The notes beneath the pieces were generated by a model. It had not been told where the DNA came from and searched no databases. It saw only the letters and a program-made list of their open reading frames with translations. The position numbers and the translations under genes were made by a program. Shown here one piece after another: positions 63,813 to 64,000 of a DNA stretch of 64,000 nucleotides. This DNA comes from Caldilineaceae bacterium bin5 (GTDB lineage: Bacteria > Chloroflexota > Anaerolineae > Caldilineales > Caldilineaceae), in the NCBI GenBank assembly GCA_002238445.1, contig MPML01000003.1, positions 186,001-250,000 on the forward strand, given 5' to 3'. Positions within the stretch are counted from its first letter, which is position 1; every line of letters starts with the position of its first letter.

Positions 63813-64000
63813 CGGCACAAAACTCTCCTTACATAACGAACGCTCCGCCATCTCACGAGAATAGCGGACAGGTTTGGCACTATCTATCTATCATATCAGG
63901 CGCGGCAAATCGGCGAAAGTCGCGTTTTTGGCTTCCAAGAGATCAGCGCAGTGCCGGCAAGGGATCCGACGGTTTACTGCTTTGGGACAATGTCTCGTGT

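Overview
The window is about 60% GC and densely coded on both strands, with bacterial Shine-Dalgarno sites and sigma-70 promoters. Gene content points to a heterotrophic member of the Chloroflexota, perhaps near Caldilineales: two Dpp-type ABC transporters, several Gfo/Idh/MocA oxidoreductases and phytanoyl-CoA-type dioxygenases, a xanthine-dehydrogenase-like molybdenum hydroxylase, Thr/Pro-rich lipoproteins, and low-complexity intergenic repeats. This placement is inference from gene content; there is no rRNA in the window. Two parS-like sites (38605, 51440) lie in the half of the window that also carries rpoD and gyrB, which would fit an origin-proximal segment.

Layout. 1-7528 (minus): a 2-oxoacid dehydrogenase E1 beta gene cut by the left edge, then a molybdenum hydroxylase operon (FAD subunit, an AAA ATPase, fused [2Fe-2S]-Mo subunit, fused YqeC-MocA maturation protein). 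8130-17828 (plus): a complete Dpp-type importer with two Gfo/Idh oxidoreductases and an amidohydrolase between the binding protein and the permeases. 17927-18352: a small membrane protein. 18793-24731 (plus): a second complete Dpp-type importer. 24750-29274 (minus): a TIM-barrel isomerase beside a tandem array of five cache-domain lipoproteins plus a decayed sixth copy. 29924-38518: a catabolic cluster (MlrC-type M81 peptidase, VOC protein, two phytanoyl-CoA dioxygenase-like proteins, two Ldh-family and one D-2-hydroxyacid dehydrogenase, RraA-like protein). 38866-43581: a flavoprotein, a PA14 lipoprotein, and an ECF sigma factor fused to a bifunctional-nuclease domain. 43602-49694 (minus): arginine/carbamoyl-phosphate genes argC, an rRNA-methylase-like gene, argB, argD, a GNAT acetyltransferase and carA. 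50265-50475: a putative arginine attenuator upstream of argC. 50562-51035 (minus): an OsmC-family gene with an in-frame UGA. 51578-59369: methyltransferase, principal sigma factor, MazG-like pyrophosphohydrolase, gyrB, a membrane protein, murA. 59981-60688 (minus): a VapBC-type toxin-antitoxin pair. 61332-63812 (minus): a GPH-type transporter and an SH3 lipoprotein.

Most notable points. (1) The OsmC-like gene has an in-frame TGA exactly where the family has its first catalytic cysteine, followed 26-30 nt later by the loop of a GC-rich hairpin, so it is probably a selenoprotein. The YqeC module 48 kb away is linked to selenium-dependent molybdenum hydroxylases, so the two may belong to one selenium economy. 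(2) The arginine operon is preceded by a good promoter, a 17-residue leader peptide ending in a run rich in Arg codons, and an intrinsic terminator: the layout of ribosome-mediated attenuation. (3) The MocA half of YqeC-MocA has a C-terminus frameshifted by a 26-bp tandem duplication. (4) The cache-lipoprotein array shows recent segmental duplication and mosaic paralogues. (5) Further oddities are the sigma-nuclease fusion, a MurA with Asp in place of the fosfomycin-target Cys, a transporter gene that seems to start at ATT, and a 40-bp perfect palindrome inside a coding sequence.
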